From NCBI RefSeq assembly GCF_036226465.1, contig NZ_CP108476.1:7564001-7628000 (forward strand): DNA of 64,000 nt, given 5' to 3'. Within the stretch, counting starts at the first letter, position 1. Each line of letters opens with the position of its first letter. Source of the DNA: Kitasatospora sp. NBC_01250. Its GTDB lineage: Bacteria; Actinomycetota; Actinomycetes; Streptomycetales; Streptomycetaceae. Positions 40,914 to 49,798 of this stretch are shown here, piece by piece. Below the pieces are notes generated by a model. That model made no database searches. It was given only the letters and a program-made list of their open reading frames with translations, and was not told the origin of the DNA. Both the position numbers and the translations under genes were made by a program.

Positions 40914-42563
40914 ATGACCTCCGAGCAGTCACCCGTCAACCAGGTTCCCCCACCTGTGTTGCACGCGCTTTCCTCCGATGTTTCCACCGTCGTTTCCACC
41001 GAAGCCACTGCCGAATCCTCCGGCGCCGCGATTTCCGAGGACGAACAACGGCTGCGCGAGCTGGGCTACACCCAGGAGCTGGCCCGCTCGCTCTCCGGAT
41101 TCTCGAACTTCGCCGTCTCCTTCTCGATCGTCTCGATCCTGTCCGGCTGCCTGACCCTCTACGGCTTCGGCATGGTCACCGGCGGCCCCGCGCTGATCAC
41201 CTGGGGCTGGCCGGTGGTCGGTGCCATGACGCTCTGCGTGGGCCTGGCGATGGCCGAGATCTGCTCCGCCTACCCGACCGCCGGAGGCCTGTACTACTGG
41301 GCGGCCAAACTGGCGCGCGGCAACGCGCCCGCGGCGAGCTGGTTCACCGGATGGTGCAACTTCATGGGCCAGGTCGCGGTCACCGCGAGCGTCGACTACG
41401 GCGCGGCCACCTTCACCAACGCGCTGCTCGACCTGCGGTTCGGCCTCAGCGCCACGCCGGAGCACACGATCGAGATCTTCGCGGTGATCCTGTTGCTGCA
41501 CGGGCTGTTGAACAGCTTCGGCGTCCGGCTGGTCGCGATCTTCAACACGGTCAGCGTCTGGTGGCACCTGCTGGGCGTGCTGCTGATCGTCGGCATGCTG
41601 GCGCTGCTGCCGCAGCACCACGCCTCGGTCTCCTTCGTCTTCGGGCACTTCGTCAACCAGACCGGCTTCCAGAGCTCCTTCTACGTGGTCATGCTCGGCC
41701 TGCTGCTCGCCCAGTACACGCTCACCGGCTACGACGCCTCCGCGCACATGACCGAGGAGACCAGGGACGCGGCCCGCTCCGGGCCGCGCGGCATCGTCAA
41801 CTCGATCCTGGTCTCGCTGGTGGCCGGCTGGATCCTGCTGATCGGCCTGACCTTCGCGATCCAGGACTACAACGGCGAGGTGAACAGCCCCACCGGCGAG
41901 CCGCCCGCGCAGATCTTCCTGGACGCCATCGGCCGCAACGGGGCCGAGTTCCTGCTGGTGATCGTGATCGGCGCCCAGTTCTTCTGCGGGATGGCCTCGG
42001 TCACCGCCAACTCCCGTATGGTGTACGCATTCTCGCGCGACGGTGCGCTGCCTGGCTCGCGGCTCTGGCACCGGATCGACCCGCGCACCCAGACCCCCAA
42101 CAACGCGATCTGGCTGGGCACCGGCGGCGCCTTCCTGCTCGGGCTGCCCGCGCTGTGGAACACCACCGCCTTCGCCGCCGTCACCTCGGTCTCGGTGATC
42201 GGGCTCTACCTCGCCTATGTGATCCCGGTCTACCTGCGGCTGCGCCAGGGCGAGGCGTTCCAGCGCGGCCCCTGGCACCTGGGCCGCTGGAGCCGGCCGA
42301 TCGGGATCGCCGCGGTCGGCTGGACCGCGCTGATCACCGTGCTCTTCATGCTCCCCACGCTCAGCCCGATCACCGTCAAGAACTTCAACTACACCAGCGT
42401 CGCCATCGCGGTGGTGCTCGGGTTCGCGGCCGTCTGGTGGTTCGCCTCGGCGCGCCGCTGGTTCACCGGTCCGCGCATCCACGACGCGCCCGCCCCCGGC
42501 GACCCGACCGAAGCGGTTCCCGACCCGAGCACCACCCCAACTCCCCAGGAGGAGACCGGATGA
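40914..42563 (+). CDS. APC-family amine/amino-acid permease
   Basis: 549 residues from ATG 40914 after AAGGGGCG. The long hydrophilic start includes DEQRLRELGYTQELARSLSG, then about 12 membrane helices. Family segments are FSNFAVSFSIVSILSGCLTL, YPTAGGLYYWAAKLARG and YDASAHMTEETRDAAR. The APC superfamily takes up amino acids, GABA, choline-type or ethanolamine-type amines by proton coupling. First gene of the operon and coupled to the glnA4-like gene by ATGA, so its substrate should be the amine that is glutamylated next. Confidence 0.88.
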   Translation: MTSEQSPVNQVPPPVLHALSSDVSTVVSTEATAESSGAAISEDEQRLRELGYTQELARSLSGFSNFAVSFSIVSILSGCLTLYGFGMVTGGPALITWGWPVVGAMTLCVGLAMAEICSAYPTAGGLYYWAAKLARGNAPAASWFTGWCNFMGQVAVTASVDYGAATFTNALLDLRFGLSATPEHTIEIFAVILLLHGLLNSFGVRLVAIFNTVSVWWHLLGVLLIVGMLALLPQHHASVSFVFGHFVNQTGFQSSFYVVMLGLLLAQYTLTGYDASAHMTEETRDAARSGPRGIVNSILVSLVAGWILLIGLTFAIQDYNGEVNSPTGEPPAQIFLDAIGRNGAEFLLVIVIGAQFFCGMASVTANSRMVYAFSRDGALPGSRLWHRIDPRTQTPNNAIWLGTGGAFLLGLPALWNTTAFAAVTSVSVIGLYLAYVIPVYLRLRQGEAFQRGPWHLGRWSRPIGIAAVGWTALITVLFMLPTLSPITVKNFNYTSVAIAVVLGFAAVWWFASARRWFTGPRIHDAPAPGDPTEAVPDPSTTPTPQEETG

Positions 42564-43921
42564 CGAGCAGCACCAGGCTGACGCTGGATCAGCTCCGGGC
42601 CCGCGTCGCGGACGGAAGCATCGACACCGTCGTGCTGGCCATCACCGACATGCAGGGCCGGCTGCAGGGCAAGCGGCTGGACGCCGAGTACTTCCTCACC
42701 GACGTGCTCGGGCAGGCCGCCGAGGGCTGCGGCTACCTGCTCGCGGTGGACGTCGAGATGAACACCGTCGACGGCTACGAGGTCTCCTCCTGGGAGGACG
42801 GCTACGGCGACCTGACCATGGTGCCCGATCTCGGGACGCTGCGGATGGTCCCCTGGCACCCGGGCACTGCGATGGTGCAGTGCGACCTGGCGCGGCACGA
42901 CGGCACCCCGGTCTCCGTCTCGCCCCGGCAGATCCTGCAGCGGCAGCTGGACCGGCTCGCCGGGTACGGCTGGCAGGCCTACGTGGGAACCGAGTTGGAG
43001 TTCATCGTGTTCCGGGACAGCTACGAGCAGGCCTGGGACAAGGACTACCGGCAGCTCACCCCGGTCAACCAGTACAACGTGGACTACTCGATCCTGGGCA
43101 CCGCGCGGATCGAGCCGCTGCTGCGCCGGCTGCGCCGGGAGATGTCCGGCGCCGGGCTCACGGTGGAGTCGGCCAAGGGCGAGTGCAACCTCGGGCAGCA
43201 CGAGATCGCCTTCAAGTACGACGCCGCGCTGCGGACCTGCGACGACCACGTGGTCTACAAGACCGGCTCCAAGGAGATCGCCGCGCAGGAGGGGGTGAGC
43301 CTGACCTTCATGGCCAAGTACAACGAGCGCGAGGGCAACTCCTGCCACATCCACCTGAGTCTGCGCGACGAGGCGGGTGCCCCGGTGATGGCGGGGGAGG
43401 GGGCGCACGGCTTCTCCCCGCTGATGGAGCACTTCCTGGCCGGCCAACTGGCCTGTCTGGCGGACTTCGCGCTGCTGCTCGCGCCGACCGTCAACTCCTA
43501 CAAGCGCTACGTGCCCGGCAGCTTCGCGCCCACCGCGATCGCCTGGGGGCGCGACAACCGCTCCTGCGCGCTGCGGGTGGTCGGCCACGGCTCCTCGCTG
43601 CGCTTCGAGAACCGGGTGCCGGGCGGCGACGTCAACCCCTATCTGGCGGTCGCCGCACTGATCGCGGCAGGCCTGCACGGCGTGGAGCAACAGCTCGCAC
43701 TGGAGACGGAGTTCACCGGAAACGCCTACGTCTCCGACGCGCCCAGGGTGCCCGCCACGCTGCGCGAGGCGGTGGCCGCCTTCGAGGCCAGCGAGGTCGC
43801 CGCGCTGGCCTTCGGCAAGGACGTGGTGCGCCACTACACGCACGCCGGGCGGGTGGAGCTGGCCGCCTTCGAGTCGGCGGTGACCGACTGGGAGCGCCGG
43901 CGCGGATTCGAGCGGCTGTGA
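42560..43921 (+). CDS. glnA4: Gamma-glutamyl-amine synthetase (GlnA4-like glutamine synthetase paralogue)
   Basis: 453 residues. Glutamine-synthetase features include TDMQGRLQGKRLDAEYFL, the metal-binding VGTELEFIVF near 136, ECNLGQHEIAF near 213, GNSCHIHLSLRD near 267 and LRFENRVPGGDVNPYLAVAA near 351. The strict GS adenylylation site is not evident. Together with a permease, a PuuD-like hydrolase and an ALDH this fits the gamma-glutamylation route in which S. coelicolor GlnA4 makes gamma-glutamylethanolamide (GlnA3 makes glutamyl-polyamines). Overlaps the permease stop (ATGA) and the next start (GTGA). Confidence 0.85.
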   Translation: MTSSTRLTLDQLRARVADGSIDTVVLAITDMQGRLQGKRLDAEYFLTDVLGQAAEGCGYLLAVDVEMNTVDGYEVSSWEDGYGDLTMVPDLGTLRMVPWHPGTAMVQCDLARHDGTPVSVSPRQILQRQLDRLAGYGWQAYVGTELEFIVFRDSYEQAWDKDYRQLTPVNQYNVDYSILGTARIEPLLRRLRREMSGAGLTVESAKGECNLGQHEIAFKYDAALRTCDDHVVYKTGSKEIAAQEGVSLTFMAKYNEREGNSCHIHLSLRDEAGAPVMAGEGAHGFSPLMEHFLAGQLACLADFALLLAPTVNSYKRYVPGSFAPTAIAWGRDNRSCALRVVGHGSSLRFENRVPGGDVNPYLAVAALIAAGLHGVEQQLALETEFTGNAYVSDAPRVPATLREAVAAFEASEVAALAFGKDVVRHYTHAGRVELAAFESAVTDWERRRGFERL

Positions 43922-44676
43922 GCGGCGCGCCGCTGGTGGGGATCACCAGCTACCTGGAGCAGGCCGCCTGGGGTGTCTGGCAGCAACCGGCCGCGCTGAT
44001 CCCGCAGTTGTACGTCGACGCGGTCACCGCCGCCGGTGCCGTGCCGGTGCTGCTGCCGCCGCAGCCCGTGCGGGGCCTCGCCTGCGGCCTGCTCGACCGG
44101 CTGGACGGGCTGGTCCTGGCGGGCGGCCCCGATGTGGCGCCCGACCGCTACGACGCCGAGCCCGACCCGCACACCGGCGCGCCGCACCGGGAGCGGGACG
44201 CCTGGGAGTTCGAGCTGCTGCGGGCCGCGCTGGCGGCGGACCTGCCGGTGCTCGGGGTCTGCCGGGGCATGCAGGTGCTCAACGTGGCGCTCGGCGGCGA
44301 CCTTGTCCAGCACCTGCCGGACCGGATCGGTGAGCAGGGCCACCAGGTGGCGCCCGCCACCTTCAACCGCCGCCCGGTGCGGGTCTCCCGGGGCAGTCGG
44401 CTCGGCGCGATCCTCGGCGAGCGCACCGAGGTGCTCTGCTACCACCACCAGGCGGTCGACCGGATCGGCGCGAACCTGCGCCCGGTGGCCTGGAGTGCGG
44501 ACGGCACCGTGGAGGCCATCGAACTGCCCGGCGCCCGCTTCGCGTTGGGCGTGCAGTGGCATCCCGAGGCGGATCCGGCAGACCCCCGGCTGTTCCGCTC
44601 CTTCGTCGACACCCTGACCGGGACCTCCAGGCTCCGCGGAACGTCAACCAACACCCTTGAGGAGAAGAGCGCGTGA
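43918..44676 (+). CDS. Gamma-glutamyl-amide hydrolase (class I glutamine amidotransferase, PuuD-like)
   Basis: 252 residues from GTG 43918. The class I nucleophile Cys is in LGVCRGMQVLNVALGG near 115 and the catalytic His is in VQWHPEADP near 212, with PLVGITSYLEQAAWGVW at the start as in PuuD. These enzymes remove the glutamyl group after oxidation of the glutamylated amine. Coupled to the flanking genes by 4-base overlaps on both sides. Confidence 0.88.
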   Translation: MSGAPLVGITSYLEQAAWGVWQQPAALIPQLYVDAVTAAGAVPVLLPPQPVRGLACGLLDRLDGLVLAGGPDVAPDRYDAEPDPHTGAPHRERDAWEFELLRAALAADLPVLGVCRGMQVLNVALGGDLVQHLPDRIGEQGHQVAPATFNRRPVRVSRGSRLGAILGERTEVLCYHHQAVDRIGANLRPVAWSADGTVEAIELPGARFALGVQWHPEADPADPRLFRSFVDTLTGTSRLRGTSTNTLEEKSA

Positions 44677-46055
44677 CCACTGCCCAGCTCGCCGACCGCT
44701 TCGAGGTGGTCAACCCGGCCACCGAGGAGGTGATCGAGACGGTGGCGATGGCCGGAGTACCCGAGACGGACGCCGCCATCGCCCGGGCCAAGGCCGCCTT
44801 CGAGAGCTGGCGCCGCGTCGCCCCGGCGGACCGGGCCCGGCTGCTGCGGGCCTTCGCCGCCGCCGTGGACGCCGACCGCGAGAACCTGGCCCAGCTGGAG
44901 GTGGCCAACGCCGGTCACACCATCGGCAACGCCCGCTGGGAGGCGGGCAACGCCCGTGACGTGATCGAGTACTACGCCGCCGCGCCCGAACGGCTCTTCG
45001 GCCGGCAGATCCCGGTGGCCGGCGGCATCGACGTCACCTTCCAGGAACCGCTCGGCGTGGTCGGCGTCATCGTGCCGTGGAACTTCCCGATGCCCATCGC
45101 GGCCTGGGCGCTGGCCCCGGCGCTGGCGGCGGGCAACACGGTGGTGCTCAAGCCCGCCGAGCTGACCCCGCTCACCGCGCTGCGGCTGGCCGAACTCGCG
45201 CTGGCCGCAGGCCTGCCCGAGGGCGTGTTCCAGGTGCTGCCGGGGCACGGCCCGGTGGTCGGCCGGCGCTTCGTGACCCACCCCGACGTCCGCAAGGTCG
45301 TCTTCACCGGCTCGACCAGGGTCGGCAAGGAGATCGCGGCCGGCTGCGCCGAGCAGGTCAAGCCCGTCACGCTGGAACTCGGCGGCAAGAGCGCCAACAT
45401 CGTCTTCGCCGACGCCGACCTCGCCAAGGCGGCGGCCAGCGCGCCGTACGCCGTCTTCGACAACGCGGGCCAGGACTGCTGCGCGCGCTCCCGGATCCTG
45501 GTCCAGCGCGAGGTGCTGGAGGAGTTCCTGGCGCTGCTGGAGCCGGCCGTGCGCGGCGTGAAGGTGGGCGACCCGCGGTTGCCCGAGACCGAGATGGGAC
45601 CGCTGATCTCGGCCGCGCACCACGCCAGGGTCTCCTCCTACCTGACTGACGATGTGTCAGTTCACTTGCAGGGCACGGTTCCCGACGGCAAGGGCTTCTG
45701 GTTCCCGCCCACCGTGCTGGCGCCGGTGGACGAGCGCTCCCGGGTCTTCACCGAGGAGGTGTTCGGCCCGGTGGTCGCCGTACTGCCGTTCACCGACGAG
45801 GCGGACGCGCTGCGGATCGCCAACGCCACCGAGTACGGCCTGTCCGGCTCGATCTGGACCCGCGACCTGGGCCGGGCGCTGCGGGTGGCCCAGGGGGTGG
45901 AGGCCGGCAACCTGTCGGTCAACTCGCACTCCTCGGTGCGCTACTCGACCCCGTTCGGCGGGTTCAAGCAGTCGGGCCTGGGCCGTGAGCTCGGCCCCGA
46001 CGCGCTCAACGCCTTCACCGAAACCAAGAACGTCTTCATCTCCACGGAGGAGTAA
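44673..46055 (+). CDS. Aldehyde dehydrogenase of the amine operon
   Basis: 460 residues from GTG 44673 after GAGGAGAAG. NAD-binding PWNFPMPIAAWALAPAL near 131 and FTGSTRVGKEI near 211; catalytic Glu in LELGGKSAN near 234 and the nucleophile Cys in FDNAGQDCCARSR near 268. It should oxidise the aldehyde formed from the glutamylated amine, giving a gamma-glutamyl carboxylate. Slightly short for an ALDH (usual ~480). Confidence 0.9.
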   Translation: MTTAQLADRFEVVNPATEEVIETVAMAGVPETDAAIARAKAAFESWRRVAPADRARLLRAFAAAVDADRENLAQLEVANAGHTIGNARWEAGNARDVIEYYAAAPERLFGRQIPVAGGIDVTFQEPLGVVGVIVPWNFPMPIAAWALAPALAAGNTVVLKPAELTPLTALRLAELALAAGLPEGVFQVLPGHGPVVGRRFVTHPDVRKVVFTGSTRVGKEIAAGCAEQVKPVTLELGGKSANIVFADADLAKAAASAPYAVFDNAGQDCCARSRILVQREVLEEFLALLEPAVRGVKVGDPRLPETEMGPLISAAHHARVSSYLTDDVSVHLQGTVPDGKGFWFPPTVLAPVDERSRVFTEEVFGPVVAVLPFTDEADALRIANATEYGLSGSIWTRDLGRALRVAQGVEAGNLSVNSHSSVRYSTPFGGFKQSGLGRELGPDALNAFTETKNVFISTEE

Positions 46056-46059
46056 ACAG

Positions 46060-46827
46060 ATGACCAACCGTCTCGACGGCCGCGTGGCCGTGATCACCGG
46101 CGCCGGCAGCGGCATCGGCTTGGCCAGCGCCCGGCGCCTGGCGAGCGAGGGAGCGAAGGTCGTCTGCGTCGACCTCGACGAGAACAGCGGCAAGGCCGCC
46201 GCCGCGGAGGTCGGCGGGCTCTTCGTGCGGGCCGACGTCACCGACGAGGAGGCGGTGAAGGCGATGTACGAGGCGGCGGTGGCCGAGTACGGCCGCCTGG
46301 ACATCGCCTTCAACAACGCCGGCATCTCCCCGCCCGAGGACGACTCGATCCTCACCACCGGGCTGGACGCCTGGAAGCGGGTCCAGGACGTCAACCTGAC
46401 CAGCGTCTACCTGTGCTGCAAGTACGCGATCCCGCACATGCAGCGCCAGGGCAAGGGCTCGATCATCAACACCGCCTCCTTCGTCGCGGTGATGGGCGCG
46501 GCCACCTCGCAGATCTCCTACAGCGCCTCCAAGGGCGGGGTGCTGTCGATGTCGCGCGAACTGGGCGTGCAGTTCGCCCGGGAGGGGATCCGGGTCAACG
46601 CGCTGTGCCCCGGCCCGGTCAACACCCCGCTGCTGCAGGAGCTGTTCGCCAAGGACCCGGAGCGGGCGGCGCGGCGCCTGGTGCACATCCCGCTGGGCCG
46701 GTTCGCCGAGCCGAGCGAGATCGCGGCGGCGGTGGCCTTCCTGGCCAGTGACGACTCCTCGTTCATGACCGCGAACACCTTCCTCGTGGACGGCGGGATC
46801 TCCGGCGCCTACGTGACCCCGCAGTAG
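46060..46827 (+). CDS. Short-chain dehydrogenase/reductase of the amine operon
   Basis: 255 residues, GGAGG 9 bases upstream. Cofactor loop TGAGSGIG at about 13-20, NNAGIS near 87, catalytic Ser in NTASF and YSASKGG with Tyr/Lys near 155-160, and VNALCPGPVNTPL. It follows the ALDH by 4 bases, so it belongs to the same operon. It probably oxidises the terminal alcohol of the glutamylated ethanolamine before the ALDH step; this is inferred from context only. Confidence 0.88.
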   Translation: MTNRLDGRVAVITGAGSGIGLASARRLASEGAKVVCVDLDENSGKAAAAEVGGLFVRADVTDEEAVKAMYEAAVAEYGRLDIAFNNAGISPPEDDSILTTGLDAWKRVQDVNLTSVYLCCKYAIPHMQRQGKGSIINTASFVAVMGAATSQISYSASKGGVLSMSRELGVQFAREGIRVNALCPGPVNTPLLQELFAKDPERAARRLVHIPLGRFAEPSEIAAAVAFLASDDSSFMTANTFLVDGGISGAYVTPQ

Positions 46828-46839
46828 CCGCGCACCGGC

Positions 46840-46889
46840 CCGCGGCGCCGTGCCGCACTCCTGGTCCGGGGTGCGGCACGGCGCCGCGG
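46840..46889 (+). terminator. Strong hairpin ending the amine operon
   Basis: A perfect 19-bp GC-rich stem with a 12-base loop, 13 bases after the SDR stop, and no U-tract. It separates the glnA4-like operon from the next ALDH gene. Confidence 0.85.
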
Positions 46890-46983
46890 CATGCTTGCGC
46901 GGTGCGGGCGGTACGGCGTTGACTGGGGCCGGTCAGGCAGCGCCGGCAGTTGAACGGCCGGCCGCGTGAGGAGAGGACCAGCT

Positions 46984-48402
46984 GTGCAGCAGTACACGGA
47001 CCAGTACATCGACGGAGCGTGGCGGCCCAGCCTCGGCGGCACGCCGCTGGAGGTGGTCGACCCCGCCACCGAGCAGGTGATCGCCACCGTCCCGGCCGGT
47101 ACCGCCGCCGACGTCGACGCCGCCGTGGCCGCCGCCCGCGCCGCCGCCCGGGCCTGGGGCACCACCGGCCGCGAGGAGCGGCTGGCGCCGCTGACCCGGC
47201 TGCGGGACGGCCTGGCCGCCCGCCAGCAGGAGATCGCCGAGACGGTGCTGGCCGAGCAGGGCAGCCCGATCGGCTTCGCCACCACCGTCCAGGCCGGACT
47301 GCCGCTCGCGGTGGCCTCCTCCTACCTGGAGCTGCTGGCCGGGTACGCGTTCGAGGAGCGGGTGGGCAACTCCACCGTGTTCGCCGAGCCGGCCGGGGTG
47401 GTCGCCGCGATCACGCCGTGGAACTACCCGCTGCACCAGATCGTCGCCAAGGTCGTCCCGGCGCTCGCGGCCGGCTGCACCGTGGTGCTCAAGCCCGCGG
47501 AGGACACCCCGCTGGTGGCCCGGCTCTTCGCCGGGATCGTCGACGGGGCCGGCTTCCCGGCCGGGGTCTTCAACCTGGTCACCGGCGTCGGCACGGTGGC
47601 GGGCGCGGCGCTGGTGGCCCACCCCGAGGTGGACCTGGTCTCGTTCACCGGCTCCACCGCGGTGGGCCGGGCGATCGGCGAGGTGGCCGGGGGCGGCATC
47701 AAGCGGGTGGCCCTGGAGCTCGGCGGCAAGTCGGCCAGTGTGGTGCTGCCGGACGCCGACCTGGGGCGTGCGGTCAACGTCAGCGCCGCCAACGTCTTCG
47801 CCAACTCCGGCCAGACCTGCACCGCGTGGACCAGGCTGCTGGTCCACCAGGACCAGTACGAGGAGGCCGTCGCGCTGGCTGCCAAGGCCGCCGCCAAGTA
47901 CCGCCCCGGCGACCCGGCCTCGCCCGGGACCCGGATGGGCCCGGTGGTCAGCGCCGAGCAGCGCGACCGGGTGCGCGGCTACATCGAGGCCGGCCTGGCG
48001 CAGGGCGCGCGACTGGTGGCGGGCGGCGCCGAGGCCCCCGCGGACCTGCCGACCGGCTACTACGTGCAGCCGACCGTGCTGGCCGACGTCACGCCCGCGA
48101 TGACGGTGGCGCAGGAGGAGATCTTCGGCCCGGTGCTGTCGATCCTCGCCTACCGCGACGAGGAGCACGCCGTCGAGATCGCCAACGGTACCGAGTACGG
48201 GCTGTCCGGCGCGGTCTGGGCGGCGGACGAGGAGCGCGCCGTGGCCTTCGCCCGCCGCCTGGATGCCGGGCAACTGCACATCAACGGTGGGCAGTTCAAC
48301 CCGATCGCGCCGTTCGGCGGCTACAAGGCCTCGGGTGTGGGGCGGGAGCTCGGGCGGTACGGCCTGGAGGAGTTCCTGCAGACCAAGTCGCTGCAGTTCT
48401 GA
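46984..48402 (+). CDS. Aldehyde dehydrogenase 2
   Basis: 472 residues from GTG 46984 after GAGGAGAGG. Motifs PWNYPLHQIVAKVVPAL near 143, FTGSTAVGRAIG near 221, Glu in LELGGKSAS near 246 and Cys in NSGQTCTAWTRL near 282. A generalist NAD-dependent ALDH. Followed by a zinc alcohol dehydrogenase 104 bases on; together they could carry a primary alcohol to the acid. Confidence 0.9.
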   Translation: MQQYTDQYIDGAWRPSLGGTPLEVVDPATEQVIATVPAGTAADVDAAVAAARAAARAWGTTGREERLAPLTRLRDGLAARQQEIAETVLAEQGSPIGFATTVQAGLPLAVASSYLELLAGYAFEERVGNSTVFAEPAGVVAAITPWNYPLHQIVAKVVPALAAGCTVVLKPAEDTPLVARLFAGIVDGAGFPAGVFNLVTGVGTVAGAALVAHPEVDLVSFTGSTAVGRAIGEVAGGGIKRVALELGGKSASVVLPDADLGRAVNVSAANVFANSGQTCTAWTRLLVHQDQYEEAVALAAKAAAKYRPGDPASPGTRMGPVVSAEQRDRVRGYIEAGLAQGARLVAGGAEAPADLPTGYYVQPTVLADVTPAMTVAQEEIFGPVLSILAYRDEEHAVEIANGTEYGLSGAVWAADEERAVAFARRLDAGQLHINGGQFNPIAPFGGYKASGVGRELGRYGLEEFLQTKSLQF

Positions 48403-48443
48403 GGCCTGCCGCAGTCCTCAGGCCCGCTGCAGTTCTCCGGCCG
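48391..48443 (+). repeat. Three degenerate 18-bp repeats straddling the ALDH2 stop codon
   Basis: Units start at 48391, 48409 and 48427 with consensus CYGCAGTYCTSMGGCCYG. The first unit contains the end of the coding region and its TGA. Confidence 0.55.
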
Positions 48444-48506
48444 TTGTTCTTCGGGGTTCTGCCGCAGCTGGCGTTGCCGAGAGTCCGACTACCGAAGAGG
48501 AACACC

Positions 48507-49586
48507 ATGGTTCGTGCCGCCCTGCTCACCGCCGTAGGCGCTCCGCTGGAGCTGGCCGAGATCGAGTTGCCCGAGCCCGGGCCGGGCCAGGTCCGGGTCA
48601 GGCTGGCCGCCGCGGGCGTCTGCCACTCCGACCTCTCGCTCGCCACCGGTGTGCTGCGCGCGCCCACCCCCGTGGTGCTCGGCCACGAGGGTGCGGGCAC
48701 CGTGGCCGCCGTCGGCGACGGCGTCACCAGTGTGCGGGTGGGCGACCCGGTGGTGCTCAACTGGGCGCCGGCCTGCGGCACCTGCCACCTGTGCGGACTG
48801 GGCGAGCCGTGGCTGTGCGAGCGCGCGGGTGATGCCTACGGCCAGACCTACGGAGCGCTCGCGGACGGCACCGCCGTCTACCCGGGCCTCGGGGTCGCCG
48901 CCTTCGCCGAGGAGACGGTGGTCGGCGAGCGGGCTCTGCTGCCGCTGCCCGCCGGTGTGCCGCTCACCTCGGCCGCGCTGCTCGGCTGCGCCGTGCTCAC
49001 CGGCTACGGGGCGGTGCACAACGCCGCCCGGGTCGGGGCGGGCGAGTCGGTGGTGGTCTTCGGGCTGGGCGGGGTCGGTTTGGCCGTCCTGCAGGCGGCC
49101 CGGATCGCCGGTGCGGGAGTGATCATCGCCGTCGACGTCAACCCGGCGAAGGAGGAGCTGGCGCGTCGCCACGGGGCCACCGACTTCCTCCTCGCGGACG
49201 ACCAGATCGCCCGCGGTGTACGGAAACTGACGGATGGTCACGGCGCGGACCAGGCCTTCGAGTGCGCCGGCCGGGGCAGCGCCGTGCGGGCCGCCTGGTC
49301 CACCACCCGGCGCGGCGGGCGCACCACGGTGGTCGGCATCGGTGGCAAGGACGACCTGGTCTCCTTCAACTCCCTGGAGCTGTTCCACTTCGCCCGCACG
49401 CTGAGCGCCTGCGTGTACGGCAACAGCGACCCGGCCCGGGACGTCCCGCTGCTCGCCGAGCACGTGCGTGCCGGGCGCCTCGACCTGGAGGCGCTGATCA
49501 CCGACCGGATCACGCTGGACGAGATCCCGGCCGCCTTCGAGCGGATGCGGGCGGGGCAGGGCGGGCGGTCGTTGGTGGTCTTCTGA
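48507..49586 (+). CDS. Zinc-dependent alcohol dehydrogenase
   Basis: 359 residues. Catalytic zinc ligands Cys in AAGVCHSDLS near 37 and His in GHEGAGTV near 58; the structural zinc loop is partly degenerate, with Cys at CGTCHLCGLGEPWLCER near 90-107. Rossmann GLGGVGL near 189-195. The arrangement resembles the FrmA/AdhC-like class III and mycothiol-dependent groups. It may form an alcohol-to-acid pair with ALDH2. Confidence 0.9.
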   Translation: MVRAALLTAVGAPLELAEIELPEPGPGQVRVRLAAAGVCHSDLSLATGVLRAPTPVVLGHEGAGTVAAVGDGVTSVRVGDPVVLNWAPACGTCHLCGLGEPWLCERAGDAYGQTYGALADGTAVYPGLGVAAFAEETVVGERALLPLPAGVPLTSAALLGCAVLTGYGAVHNAARVGAGESVVVFGLGGVGLAVLQAARIAGAGVIIAVDVNPAKEELARRHGATDFLLADDQIARGVRKLTDGHGADQAFECAGRGSAVRAAWSTTRRGGRTTVVGIGGKDDLVSFNSLELFHFARTLSACVYGNSDPARDVPLLAEHVRAGRLDLEALITDRITLDEIPAAFERMRAGQGGRSLVVF

Positions 49587-49798
49587 GCGGTCCGCCGAGT
49601 GCTCCTCTGAGCGCTTCTCCGAGTGGCCTTCTGCGTGGTCCGCTGAAGCGGAGCGCAGGCTTCCGGGGCGGTGCCCCCGGGGCGGTGCGCCGAGTCGAAC
49701 TGGTGCGCACGATCCATCTTGGACCATGGCGAGGGCTCTGGCACACTGTCGCTGTCGGCTGACGAACTGTCACGCCGGGCCTGACAGGGGAGCGCAGG

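Noticed and set aside
40817..43921. 1034-residue frame that would fuse a novel protein to the glnA4-like enzyme
   Set aside because: The first 580 codons run out of frame through the permease gene; the real start is ATG 42560 overlapping the permease stop.
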